The notes: generated from the letters alone by a model not told the origin. DNA of 64,000 bases from Enoplolaimus lenunculus (GCA_030248215.1 JASANG010001469.1:1-64000), one strand, 5' to 3'; counted from the stretch's first letter, positions 1-14,600 are shown. Translations and numbers: made by a program.

Positions 1-108
1 GTCTAAACCTAAGCCAATCAAAAAACTAATAAAAAATAGTCTAAAGCTTAAACTTACTCGATTGCAGTCCCACAGAAAAACGTTCCGCCCCTGATCTTTA
101 CATGGGTC
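1..108. mobile_element. TEL-A element, right part
   Basis: End of a TTAGGC-carrying element cut by the window edge. It has the family landmarks TCTAAAGCTTAAACTTACT, CAGTCCCACAGAAAAACG and terminal GATCTTTACATGGG. It lies in the intron downstream of MPRIP exon 23. Confidence 0.8.
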
Positions 109-172
109 ATAATTTATAAACCTTTTTAATTCACCAATGAAAAAAATAACAAAATGCTTTTATAGAACTTAC

Positions 173-295
173 TTTTCAAACAAAAGTGCTTTAACTTGAT
201 TGAGTTCATCGTTGAGGACGCTGTTTTCTATACACTTGTTCGAGTACGAAGCTGACAGCTGCGCCAGTTCTTTGCCAACTTCTTCCAAACGTGCG
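173..295 (-). CDS. MPRIP: MPRIP exon 23 (last exon in window)
   Basis: One base, 40 codons, two bases. ELAQLSASYSNKCIENSVL aligns with human ELEVLSEQYSQKCLENAHL. Acceptor TTGTTTCAG, donor GTAAGT, so at least one more exon follows beyond base 1. Confidence 0.93.
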
Positions 296-3200
296 CTGAA
301 ACAATTTAAAATCAAAATGAAACACAACGCAAAAGTTACGCGATCCAAACAAACCAATTGTATTTTGTAATTAAAGCTAAAATTGCGTTTGGCTTCTCGT
401 TCGCCTGTTGCAAGATCAGTTGCTGCGTGCACCTGAATGAAAACTGGCTAATATTTGTGCCCGATTATTTCAGACAATGCAACTTTATAGCTCAAAACGT
501 ACGATGAGCTGTAAAAGTACAAACTGCTCGAGCTCCTGTCCAAAACAGACAAGGTTCAACCCACTAACTCTTGTACACTTTCCCCGCCCATTTAACGTTG
601 AGGCTTAAGCTTAGGCTTTGTCTTTCAGGTTTATGAAACTTTTAGGCAAAAGTATTAACTTATGTTCACGTTTCGGAACAGACAAAAACTTATCGACTCT
701 GCCTTGGAAAATCGACAGGCCAAATCTTAGGTTTAAGCTAAGGTAGGTTTTTTTGCGGTGATCTAAAGCCTAAGCCTAAAAACTGATTCTCAGACAAAAT
801 CTTAGGCTTAGGCTATAGACTCAGCCTTGGAAAATCGACAGGCCAAATCTTAGGTTTAAGCTAAGGTAGGTTTTTTGCGGTGATCTAAAGCCTAAGCCTA
901 AGCCTAAAAACTGATTCTCAGACAAAATCTTAGGCTTAGGCTATAGACTCAGCCTTGGAAAATCGACAGGCCAAATCTTAGGTTTAAGCTAAGGTAGGTT
1001 TTTTGCGGTGATCTAAAGCCTAAGCCTAAGCCTAAAAACTGATTCTCAGCCAAAATCATAGGCTTAGGCTAAAAGTAAGCTTTTTCCGGTATCTAAAGCC
1101 TAAGCCTCAGCCTAAAAACTGGACGGAAGTTGACAAAAGCCAACCAGGTCGTCGGGCACCGTGGCCTTTTTTTACATTTATGGTTTTACAGACTTACCTG
1201 TAATTTTGTGTCAATTCATTAATACCATGCGATTGATTTTCTGCCATGAAACATCCGGTCGAATACTCTTCGCGAAGTTTTGCTATTTCTCGTTCCAAGT
1301 CGTACTCGTGTGCTTTCCTAAGCGAGTCCAATGCTAAAATGAACCAATGTTACTTTTAGGACCGTAACAGTAGATTAATCGTATTCCTAAGCCTGAGCCT
1401 AAACCAAAGCGTTACAAAAACGTATTCCTAAGCCGAAGCCGAAGCCTAAGCGTTGCAAAAGCGTATTCCTAAGCTTAAACCTAAGCCTAAGTCTAAGCAA
1501 CAAAATGTCGTCTAGAATGTAAGCCTACTCTTTTGCAGACCCACCAAAAACTGGGACGGCCCTAAAAGTAACATGAGCCCTAAAATGAGTGATAACACTA
1601 AAAAAAGTACAAATTCACTAATGATGGTTTTCGACACGGGCGGATGGAAGCCAGTGAAACGGCAGCCCTAAAGGCCTGCGCCGCCAAGAAGCTTGCAGCG
1701 ATTGTATAAAAAAATTTCAATGTAGAAATATATTTTGGGCTAATTTTTTTCGGCGAACTATTTTGTGGGGTCGCAAGACAAATCGATCTCAGTGTCTGAC
1801 GCGGTCTACCGCTGGTTTTCGATAAAATAGTAATTTTTGTATAAATTCAGTCAACCGCAATTAAGAAACGGCAAATTTGACAGCATTTATTATCAGTTGG
1901 TGATAGGTCTTGTAACTTTTTGAAATACTGAATCATAGAGTTGATTCATTTAAGCATACTTTCTCTCATTTGTGAGAGCCTCTACAACAGTATGAAATTT
2001 CATATTTCCAGAGATGTATTCTAGTTGTCGTGTTTGAAAACCTATCGCTAATTGGTTACATTTTTCGGCCAATATTACATTTAGGGGCGTAACAGTAGAT
2101 TAAGCGTATTCCTAAGCCTAAGCCTAAGCCTAAGTGTTGCACAACTGTGTTCCTAAGCCTACGCCTATGCCTAAGCTGAAGCCTAAGCAAAAAATGTAAT
2201 CTTGAATCCAAACCTACTCTTTTATAGACCCAACAGAAATCTGGACGCCCCTAAAAGTAACATAGGCCCATTTTTTCTATCGTCATTTGAGAAGGTTGCG
2301 CTACACTTGACGTCCGGCGCCATCCTTCACAGTGCGTCACCCGTACGGCGCAGTCCGTTACCTTCCGTCAACGTCCGTCCCCATACGTTATCGTACGTGA
2401 GTTATTTGCGTACGATACCGCACGGTGACGGACAGCGCCACACGGGTGACGGACAGCGCCGTACGGGTGACAGACAGCGCCATGCGGGTGACGGACGGCG
2501 TCGCACGTCAGGAAAAGTATAGAGCAACCCTAAAACATTGTGAACCTCTGTACCAATAATTCCTAGTTACGCGTTTGATAATTTTGGCTAACTGCTTACC
2601 TGATCTGGTTGCGTCTTTTTCTTCTTGCAGTTGAATCGCAAACGATTCGTTCAAATTTAATAGTTCAACCTGATGAGCGGATTTGAGTTGCTCAAAAACA
2701 GTTTGTTGTGTACGCTCTAACGCTGCTAACTTCTCTGAACAGTCTTTCTATTAAAAATAAACATTGAATATATTTTTTAAGTTCAGCAATTTGAACACTG
2801 GAGCGCTTTTGGATTGACTAAAAATCACCAATAATACTGAAAAATTACAGCTTTTTTTACATTAATAAAAATCGCTGTAATTAAAAGTTTACCTGGTGTA
2901 CGCATGATATTGGCAAAAATTGCATTAATAATACATACCGTTTATGCATTTTAACAAGTCTCAACTAAAAAAACCATCATGATTTAGGTTTTGTTTGGCT
3001 GTCAGTTAAACTAAAAATTAAACTTATGTCATTGACGTATCTAAAAATGTTCAAATGATGCCATGCCCTATAAAGAGTTTGCAGAGGGGATTTCTTGTGT
3101 TACCTACTAAAAAAGTAGCTAACAACTCCTTGAAAAATATCCCAACGAGGGGGTTTGAATCCTGAAACTTTCCCGATTATGCCATTGACATTTGCTTGGG

Positions 3201-5469
3201 GGCGCTTTTTTGTATCATGTTCTATACGTTGGCCACAAATGCTAGCTTTAAAATAAAAAATGCTAATATATTGTAATTATGTGCAGTTGAATTTTTGTGA
3301 GAGGTTGGCATTATGCAGTGTTTAGACGATAAGAGAGAAAAATGTGTTGGAATGTAATGTATGTTGGTATGTAGGGTATGTTGCAATGAAATCTAGTTGG
3401 GTTGGTGGTATATCGAGGGGTTGAAAGAGTTTTAGTGGATATTGGCTGCGCATAACACGAGGTAGTGTTGTGGTTACGTGTGCACGATTGGTGTTGGAAA
3501 ATTATTATTTTTAGTGTTATACTGACTCCGCTTTGGATTTGGTTCAAGTTTTGTTCCGATAGATCACGGTTACGGTGGACAAAAACGTAAATAAACTTAG
3601 CGAGGGCCGGCGATACAATATTGAAACTTAATTTCGTTTCAACTCACTTTCAACTACGTTATAATATACGATAGATAACACTTTGTTTGTATTTATACTT
3701 TAGGTGAAAAATTACAGCTTGCAGCCTGCTAGGATGCTGTACGCTTTTTGACTACAGACGTAGACTAACAGGCTCAGGTTAAGGCATAGGTTTTGGTTTA
3801 GGAAAACAATTAGCTCAATTTACATAAATGTGTGGGAAAGTATACCAAACCATTTTTTATTAAATATCATGGGAACTTTAGACTACATGAATAGGGAAGA
3901 CTGATAGCCTGAAAATAATTTCGCCTCTGACCGAGGCAAAAAATTTTGGCCATACTAAAATGAAATCTGAGTATGGCTGTCTAGAGAACGGCGTAGTGAA
4001 ACGAACCTTTATTTCAAGTGCATCGCATTGTGCTTTTTGACAAAGTTGTTGTTGATCGTTCAAGTTTTGTTCAGAAATTTCCAAATGAGTTTCTAGTATT
4101 TGATATTTTCGCTTCAAATCGTTGAACATTTTCTGCTGAAATTAATTATTTACTTAACTGTAGAAAAAGATTACTTGAATAATTAAAGAAATTAGACAAT
4201 TCCACGCGGAAACAATTCATCAGAATGTTAATTTACCACTCTTGTGCAGATTATAATTTGTTTATCATATAATTTGTTCATCATAAAATATCAACAACCT
4301 ATTTTATTTAAGCTGAAACGTCCCGCATACGTATTTTTGGCAGTGTTCCAACACAAGTAAACACTTTAGCTTATTGACAGTCTAATTCTGTAAGCTTAAA
4401 GCGTTGGTTAACGAATGCCTACTTTGATATACTGTACACTTTGTGAAAACTTGTGAAACCCTAACATTTTACGAAAGTTGAACGTGGGTGCAACTGCTGC
4501 TACTAGTATCCGTTATTTCTGAACCTCACATAAATATTTTCTATTTCATCTCACATCTAATTTCACCTTAGGTTTCCAACACCAGCGTTTTTTCTTGATG
4601 GCAAAGCTCGATTTAATAATTAGAACAATTTTGACAATTTCAAAAACGTAAATGCACCCACCTGTTTCTGATTCACTTCAGTATTTTCTGTTCCAATAAT
4701 TTCGCAATTCATTTCCAAAATTTTGCTTTGCATAAACTCAAGTTTGTCAATCATTTCTTGTAGAACGGAATCACAGTTTTCAACTGAATCGGACAGTTTT
4801 CGAAATTCAACTTCCATTTCACACAGTTCAACTCTTAATTGTTTCAGTTCGGTCAAATGTTCCTGAACTATTGGACATCCAACTCGAAGTAGAAACGAAT
4901 TTAAATCTTGCATTCCATTGGCTGTACTCAAAGCTTTCTGCTCATTTAATTGGTCAGAATACTTCGACGAATGTAATTGGTTATTTGACTTTAAAAATCC
5001 ATCAATCGCAGTTGAAGAATTCAATTCGAACGCAGAATAGTTATTGAATGGATCTAAATCTTGCGTTCCATTCGCCGCTGTTTTTGTTTTGCTAACATTT
5101 AATTGGTCAGAATACTTCGTCGGTTGCAATTGGTTAATTGAATCTAAAAATCCGCCAACCAGAATTGAGGAATTCAGTGCTAAGCTACTATCCGCGCTGT
5201 TTTTACTGGATGATAGTAAATTCTTATAGGATTTATGTCGTTGTATACAATGATCACAAATTGCAATTAGTCCAGTGATATAATGTTTTAAAACATTTGT
5301 TGCTATTTTTTGAACTTTTTGGGTATTAATTTTGCCGTCTGTGCTGTTATTTTGAGGAATTTTTGAAATTTTTGCAAGTTTTCGATGTAAACTTTCAATG
5401 GATTTTTCAATTTCAAATGACTCCTGTTCGAACGAACACAAATTAGGATTTGTCCGAATTGCCTTTGAG

Positions 5470-5544
<75 letters not shown>

Positions 5545-5546
5545 GG

Positions 5547-5623
<77 letters not shown>

Positions 5624-8600
5624 GAACACGTGCGGCTTCTGCGGTCTTTTTCAACAGTGATATCTGAAATACGAAACAAAATCTTATTTAATAAAGCTAG
5701 AACGGCCACCATACGTATTTTGGAGTCACATGTATTTTTACTGAACTTTGCATATCTATGCAACTTTTATCAACAGTCAATTGCTACAATTACGACAGAC
5801 GATACGCCACCAACGGACGCCAGGCCCTTATGCGCCCTGATGGCAAAAAAATTCGACCTTCGAGTTCGAAAAGCATTCAACTGTTCGTGGGATAAAAGTA
5901 AAAGATAAATCAGATTTCGTCAGTTTGAAATTGACAACATTTATCATTAATTGTGACTTACCTGATTACGAAGTGACTCTTTGTGGTTGTACACATTCTG
6001 CAGCTCATCATACTGACCACATTGATATAGTAATTCTTGTTGTTTTGCAGTCAGCTTGCACATCAAATCGTTAAGCTTTTCTTCTAATGAGTCCACAATT
6101 CCAATCTGTAAAATAAACGAAATTCACTTGAAATAAAGATTGAGCGAGCGTGATGACGTCATTTAAAATCCAAAGTCAAGATGACGTTGTAGTTGTTCGG
6201 CGCGGCGATGGCCAAGAAAAAAATTATTTAGCAATGTACAATGCAAAACGGCATCAGACGGTAGAACCAAACGATTTTGTTAAATTTAAAGTAAGTTTTA
6301 ATTGAAATTCAAGTCAAACTAACCTTATGAGAACAAGTTGCGAGCGGTTCAGGTTCAACGCTTGATTCACAGTCTGCGATTTCAACGGCATTGTCTAGAT
6401 TGCGTTGTAAAGCTTCGATTTCTGTCTAAAATTTAAGTTTAATCATAGTATAATCTTCTTGATTTAACAATTGTCAGTGCTCGGCAGGCTAGTTTGAGCC
6501 CTCCAAAATTACGGGGGACCCGATGTGATGATCAAAATATTTTTCAAATTTTTTGTTTAAAATCATATCACAGTGGAAGTCGTTCTTTGAGGTGGGCTTC
6601 CCCCAAATGGGGAGTATGGGGTGGCTTCTCCGGCCCTCAGTATTGTTAAATGTATCACCTACAGGGCCACGGGGTGGTTGTCAGCACCCAACAGACGTCT
6701 TCGCATCCACAGCAAAAAGTATGAAATTATGTTTGACAACATTTGAAGGGAATTCGTTCGCAGAATTTTCTCTGCACCGTCTAGAAATGTTCTTACCTTA
6801 TCAGTTAATGATTCCTAATTTTGTAGCTGAGCCAGCATCTATGACGAGTTGACCACGACAAGGAGATTGAAATGTTAAAAATGGTACTAAACGATGGGAT
6901 TAAGCAAGTACAGGGCCGTAGCCAGCTCGTGTTGCGAAGGACGGCTAAAAATTCCTCAGCAAGCGCACTCAAGGATTTTCGATGACTTACAAGCAAGGTT
7001 GAAAATTTCCTGGTGGGAGATGCAAAATTTTCGCAAACCGTCTGAGCCATCATTAAGCGGTACCTTTGAAAATTTTGACGCAAAGATCGAGCTAAATTAG
7101 TCCTCACTTGTTTTTGATGAATATCACTTTCGGCATCAGTAAGCGCAACACGTAGCCGTTCAAGTTCTTGTAAACCAGATTTACCCGACTTGTTTCGTGC
7201 CGGTTCTGCGTTTTGCAAACAAGTGTCCTAAAATTTGAATATTTGTACTTTGAAAGAATCCAACTGTAAAAATAGCATAAATTCCGACATTGCACAGTCG
7301 AATAAATGCCTTTAAATGTGCGTTTACTTTACACTTTACCATTACAAAGTGTGCAATAAATTTAATAATATGTTATCATTTGGGCAAAAGTGCCAAAGAA
7401 GAAAATCAAGCGAACACAGCGGCCGTTTTGCCCTGGTCGGTCGCTATTACCTCGGTGGTTTACACCTCAAACTTAGATAAAACAGTTAATAATTTAAGTA
7501 CAATCGCTGGGCTGCAGAAACAAAGTCGACGCCTAAGTCGATTTTGGACTTAAGTCGAGAAAAAGACTTAACGGTATAGGTCGATAAATTGGGTGCCTCT
7601 AGAGGGGTGCGAATTGTCCCATTTTAAAGTCACCACTAAAAGCTCGAAATAGCACAGATTTTAGCAACTATTGAACGTTTGAGAAAGTTGAAAACCTCCG
7701 AAATAAGTCAAAACTACAAAACTTAATAGGTAAAATCTTGAATTCAGTTGGAATTCGGTTGAAAGTCATGTTTGTGTAACTCAATCAAAATTGCTTTTTG
7801 AAAAATAATTAATTATATTTGCTTAACCGATATTTTCCTTAAATTTCTCATATACGATTTTTTTCGTTTCAACAGTTTTATTTTTCTAATTAAATTACAA
7901 TGGGTGGGTTTCTGAAATTTTACTTAAGTATTTCCTTAAGTTATACCTAAGTAATTATTTTAGTCACCGACTTAAGTAATTACTTAACTTTTTGAGCAAA
8001 AACAAACAAACGCCTAAGTGAGCTATTGTCATAACAAGGAAGTAATAGTTTCGCTTTATATTAAGCACACTCCATGAGTACAATTTCAATTAAACCAAGG
8101 TTTGTATACCTCAACGGTTACTGTGTAATATGTCAAATTTAGTCAGCGAATTAAGTACTTACTTAACTTAAGTACGCGTTCAAAAACGACAAAATGGTTA
8201 AGTAATTACTTACCACGTACTTAAGTACTAAGTTGTACTTACGGTTTTGGAAACCCAGCCACTGTTGCAATACTGCAATAATGAATTTTCTAACTAAAAT
8301 ACCGTGCAGTCAATACTTATTGGTCCAATATTAACATATAGCAATATTTCACATAAATACCTTTTGGAGTTTTGCTTCACAACCACTGTATCCGTTTGAA
8401 AGATTTGATTTGGTTTGTTCAAACTCGTCTCTCAGCGATTCAACCTATAAAAATGTAATGCAACTTCCACAATAACATCCGTACACCCGGTGACTTTTGA
8501 GGGACACTGAAGCTTTTTGGCTTTAATATCCGAGGCACTGAAGCCAAAAAAGCTTCAGTATCCAGGTTACTGAAGCCCAAAAAGTTCAGTGTCCATGACA

Positions 8601-11600
8601 CTACCGCATAAAAAGTCACCTGGTGTACGCATGTTCTTGTAGAAATTGCATAATTATGCAACGGAAATTTATTCTCAACTGTGTGCAGCACCTATCACTA
8701 TAATTGGTTAGCGAATATGAAACATTTAAACATGTAAATTGTGTAGTTTTTACGCAGTTTAGGGCTGACATTTTGAGCTAAGCATAGCATCGATTATCAG
8801 TTGGTGATAGGTCTTGTAACTTTTGAACGAGTATTCCTCAAAGTTGTGAAATTTGTTATTATTTACAGGAATTGATGGCGCGTGCATTCTGTAAATTGCA
8901 AGATTTGTGGCTATAGCAGACTGAGCTTCGAGTAAAACCTATTAGCAGCTGACTTATACGGGCTACACGCGTTTGAGAATATACGGTTTTAAGATAGAAA
9001 CTGTCTGTCAGTATGTGAATTTACCAAAAATTTGCAAATATTTGTTTGCAAATTAAAAATTATAATACGCTACATTCACGGAACCGGGGGTATGTGCAAA
9101 GCGGTGCAGCTGCACCCCCCCATCCCCGAATTCTATAAGCCATATTTAGATCGATAAGTACCTAAAAATGGTATATATTAGCTGGGTCGCACAGGCATGA
9201 CTTATGTCGACCTCTGTCTTCAGATGATATTGGACTTAAGTCAAAAAACAGACTTAACTTTACGGGTTACAATTTTTGATAAGTTGGCAATCTTCTTGGA
9301 TGCCAACTCTCCCATGATAAAGTTGCCTCCAATAGCTCAAGATCAACTCAGCCCTCAGAAATTATTGAGCACTTGAGAAAGTTCAATTGCGTGTTGAAAA
9401 CATTCAACTTAAGTCAAAACTACAAAAATGAAGTAAAAGCTTGACTTAAAAGTTGGAATTCGACTCAAGTAACGTTTCTGCAACCCAGCCATTATCTTTG
9501 AAACAGTTTCATCACTCAGCTTTAGTAAGACCACTACAGCCCGCATGCCCTCCACAAACCAATATGCTAGCAGCGTCCATGGCTCCAATTGCCAAAAGCT
9601 AAAGCCAAATATTTGGACCAACTAAATTGAAAGGTTTGTATTTTAGGTTACAAAAAAACTAAAGATAAACTTATCGCACAAAAAAGTATTTCTGAATTTA
9701 TTCAAAAACGTATTTTTAGTGACAAAACTGAAATTTTTTGATATTTAAGAAAATTTTTGTCAAAATAACAGAAAAACCTTTTATTTCTCTCCGTTATACA
9801 ATGATTTTTACACTTTACTTCAAAAGCTTTTTCGGAAATTTTTAGAAATATTTTTCAAGTGAACCTTGCTAATCACATTGCTTAAATGTAAAATTTTTTC
9901 TAAATATCAGAAATATTATTTTGCGTGTAGCTATTGCCTTTTCGCTTTTGTGTGTCAATCTTGAGACGTTTAGTGCTGTTGAATATAGCTGTAGAAGAAT
10001 AAGGGGTTGTCAATCTTGAGACGTTTAGTGCTGTTGAATATAGCTGTAGAAGAATAAGGGGTTAAAAGCAAGCGCACCCCCGATCGATAAAATTTCTAGG
10101 AGCAGCTCAATATTTTCAGAAAGTGATTTAATGTTCGAATATAAATAGAGGCTATAAATTTGTTTGTAAAGCTAAAAATATACACACAAAGTATTAATAA
10201 TAAAGTAGGCTATGGATGCCTTTATTTGTGGTACATAAGTTAATGCAACGTGTCTGAAAAAAATTCAGAATCTAAGAGAAAGAGTATAGGCTATAAATTA
10301 CAAAGCTAGCAAATCTAAATGTTTAACAGGTCTACTAAAATTTCAATTTTGTGAAAAAAATATAGAAGTACGAGAGGTGATTATAGGAAAGTGAATGTTT
10401 GCATGCTTGAAAATTTAAATTTATTTTGAGAGTCATTCGATCAAAATTACCTGCGACTGTAGTAATTTAACTAATGCATCGTCGCCAGCACGGTTTATAC
10501 AAGCATCTGTTTGAATCTGTAAATTTAACAAATTTTAAATTCAAATATGCGTCTTAGGAGCGGATTCAGACAGCACTGTCATTTGACAATTTTACAATAT
10601 TGCATAAATTGTAGAAACTAAATTTTTTTAAAATCTTTAAACCGCTGCAATATTATGTAACCTGTTTAGGTTGGCGCCACGACTCGTTTCGGCATTTGAA
10701 TTTTCGGCCAAATTTGAGGTTTTGCAGAGATAGCTAAAACTTTGACATTTTTTCGGTTTTACCAGTGTAATTTTTCAGTAAAATTTATTAAGGAAAGGGC
10801 GTTTCGGGATTAAAAATATCGTAAAATTTGCCGCCGGATTCCCACAACTTACAAAGCGATCTGGATCTTCAAAAAACGAAATCATAATTAAAATTAGTTA
10901 ATAATATTAAATTAACATATATATCATAAATATATTTAGATATATTTCACACAAATTATATCACGTTCGATTATATATAACATATTAAAAATCGGTATGA
11001 AAAGCGAAATGAAACAGTTTTAGTCAAATTTCGTAAAGATTTCCAACGAAAATTACGTAGCTAGTGCGTTTTAAGGGTCAAACCATTCTTGTGATCTGTT
11101 TTCCAAAATTTTTCTAAACATTTATACAATAACTTTCTAAAATCCTTGATTATGCTATTGATTTCACACCGATATTCTCAAATATGTATAGCACCTATCA
11201 CCAGTTGATTGCCAGTTTGTGACTTTCAATTAAAAACATTTCAGAAATATCGCGGATATATCCAGCCAATCCGAAATTGTATACAAATCGGCTAATGATC
11301 AATCGTTAGCCTAAACCAGTTTTGGCAAGACATTGAAAGTGGAAAAACATTTTGAATTATACACTACAGTTTAGTTTGATCTTAAAGCATAACCCAAAGC
11401 GTAATCCTAAGCCTAAACCTATTAACAAGGCTAAGCATAAGAATGGCTGACAAATTGTCGGATCGATAAAGTTTTAAATTATAAGTTGTCGATCGACGAA
11501 TTGTGATACCAAAAAATCATTATCGCGACAATTTTGTACAGCAGTGACCCGAATAAGAGGAGGGTCATAAGACGGGCCTCTCCATTTTGAGTCCCAATCA

Positions 11601-14600
11601 ATAGGAGTCCGTATCCCTAATATGAGCCCGTAACCGATACAGTCCCTAAACCCTAATTGGAGTCCATAAATGTCAATTATTCGTGATTATAGTGAATAGA
11701 TGACTGCAGGACCAAATCAACTTGAGTTCAAAACATAAAGCATACTTAAGACTTGAAAGTACATTCCTAAGCATAAACTAGCATTATGGCTCAAGCTTTT
11801 GATACAAGACAAATAAACGTTTGATGCAACGGATAGTTGCAATACCGGATATATCAGTAACGAAGGGTCGCGGAGCGTGGGTTAAAAATAAATAATAGTC
11901 CATAACCGAATAATACGCTTGTTACCCTTGGAGAGGCCAAATAAATATCAGCCCCCCTCCGTCTTATTCTGGTCACTACAGTACAAAGGAGTATCCTGTG
12001 TTTGTAAATCTTGCAATAATAAATCTGCTTAATATTATACGTAAGTTGTTGCATTATACAGCGGTAAACTCAGGCAAATATTTCAACTGCTTGCAAGTAA
12101 ACTGGTTGATGGTTTGATAGAATACAAATAAATTGAAAACAATAGCGTGGGCAATTTTCCAACTCTTGTGTATAATTTTTTTAAATTCAGCTATGCTTAT
12201 CTTAGCTCCAGCTGCATAACCAGGATATCTGATCTGGAGGGTATGACTCGTAGTGGGAGGTTTTCTGACCCTCTAATGATACACAGCGTTTATTCTAGCG
12301 GTTTTCTTTTGTGAGCATAAATTATCCTGGGTGGATACTGTAGTGACCCGAATAAGAAGGGGGTGTAAAAAGAGGGGGTCCCCATTTTGAGTCCCAATCC
12401 ATAGGAGGCCGTATCCCTAAGAGTCCGTAAGCGAATAGAGACCCTAAACCGTAACTAGAGTCCATAAATGTCAATTATCCCTAACTGTAGCGCATGACTT
12501 CAGGCCCAAATAGTTTGAGCTCGAAACTTTAAAGTGTACTTAAATTTTGAAAGTACAATCCTAAGTATAACCATGCATTATCGCTCAAGCTAAGGTTTCA
12601 AATTAACAAACTGCAGCAGAAACAAATTGTAATATTTGCAACCGAAATAGGACAACCAAAATTCGAAATGAGATGAATTTTAAACTTTGTCAGTCTACGG
12701 TTTAAGGGTTACAAGTTCTATCGTCAACGAATATACGGCAATTTGCCGCAAGGTAACTTGTTGCCCAACAGTGTCCTAAAGCCTATGGATAAATCTATTC
12801 ATGATCCCAAGCGTAATCCTAAGCATAATCCAAAGTCTAAGCATAATGATGGACGACCACGGATTACAATTTGTCATGCGACGAGGTGTCATGTGACGGA
12901 TTGTTGTGATACTATCGCCAACGGTTTATGGACGCTATACATATGTGAAAATACGAGCCCTTGTTCCAAATAGTTCCGTGTTATTGCATACCAAACCGTA
13001 TTGATGGATCCAGGGGTAAGTGGACCATGCAGGCCTATCCTCGAACAAGGATCAAAACAAAAATGCCGCATTATGATTTAGTACTAAAACTGTGTTTGGC
13101 TTCTCGTTCGCTACTCTCACAAGAGCCGTTCACTGTAAATTCCAGTGAGTTGATTTTAACTCAGAATGAATTGAATCAGCTCAGAAGCCTGAGCTCTGAA
13201 TTAGGTTTTTCAGAACTCAGTATTCTGAATTGATTTAACTCGTTCTGAGTAAATTAATCAACTCAACCGGAATTGAATGAGCTCACAGCGAATTAATATG
13301 TACTGCACCTAACTCAAAAATGACCAAAAATTTCTAATTCTCTGTTTGATGTTGATTAATCAACTCACTGGAATTTACGGTGTTCTCGCTATATTATATA
13401 GCGTTGTTCTGTTAACAGTCAGAAGTTGCCAAATTTGCCGCTGTTATAAAGTGAAATTTTAAACTTAACATGGCAGTTTCGACCCATTTCCGTGTATCCG
13501 AAAGTGGTTTGTAAACAATCGAAATAATTGATACCTTTCAAACTTTAAACAAACTAAAGATCAGTTATGGTCACATTTTCACACAACATTTGGGTCAACA
13601 ATAATTTTTCTCACGGTCAATTGCCAGATTCACACTGCAACGTACTGCGGAGTGAATTTTTGGTTAAAATGTATTTTAAAGTTTTGGTAGAACCAGCATT
13701 CGCCAGGTTAAACATGCTTGGGGGCTGACAAGCAATGCTGTACACGAGGGGACGAATTTTTTCAATGGACGAAAGAGCCCCCTTTCAGGCTTTCCTCTGG
13801 CAACGGGTCGAAATCATTCAGACATTGGGCCTAAGATTGAAGTTTCGGTTGAATTCATAAAGGTTTCCAAATAGAGAATTATTTTAGCAACAATGTTTGT
13901 TCAGTTGGAACAAAACTTTCTAGAATCTAAACACTCGCTGGTGTAGGCTGCGTTAAAATTTACGATTCAGTTTAGGCTTAAAAACCAGCGTGAGCTTGAG
14001 GCTGATATCTGGTTTAGGTTTAGGTTTTTTAAGCAACGATGAAAAATTTTATTCATTGGGAGTACAAATTTGGGATCACCAGGTTACAGTTTAATTGTTT
14101 GAAAACCTAACTGGTAATTGGTGTTGGTTAAATTTTACAATATGTGCTGCTGTTTGTCAAGCCCATAACCAGCTCACGTTTCTAAGGGGGTGCTGGAAAA
14201 TTAATTTTAATGAGAGGCATGCATGTGTTTGCGATGATTTACAAGCAAGTTTAAAACTTGCACTGTAAATTCCAATGAGTTAATTAATCAATTCAGCTAT
14301 CGAGTTGGTTATTTCTGAATTAATATCAGTAAACAATAACTCACTCTGAGTTGAGTTGATTCTCATTCTCAGTTGAGTTGACTTTTGGTGAGTTAATTAA
14401 TACACTCAGAATGAATTGAATCAACTCAAAATTCTGAGTTCTGATAGTCCTCACTCAGACTGACTGATTCAACTCATTCTGAATTAAAATTAACTCACTC
14501 AAATTTACAGTGTGGTTACGAAGATTCAAAATTGTTCCAAGTGGTGCGCACCACCTGCCTTCCCCCCTTAATTTACGGACCCGATGTTGGCAAAATTTTT

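Noticed and set aside
5398-5908. Poly-Cys, poly-Leu, poly-Val, poly-Thr and poly-Asn frames around 5.5 kb
   Set aside because: They are other-frame readings of the CAA/TTG microsatellite; only the Gln frame fits the exon chain.
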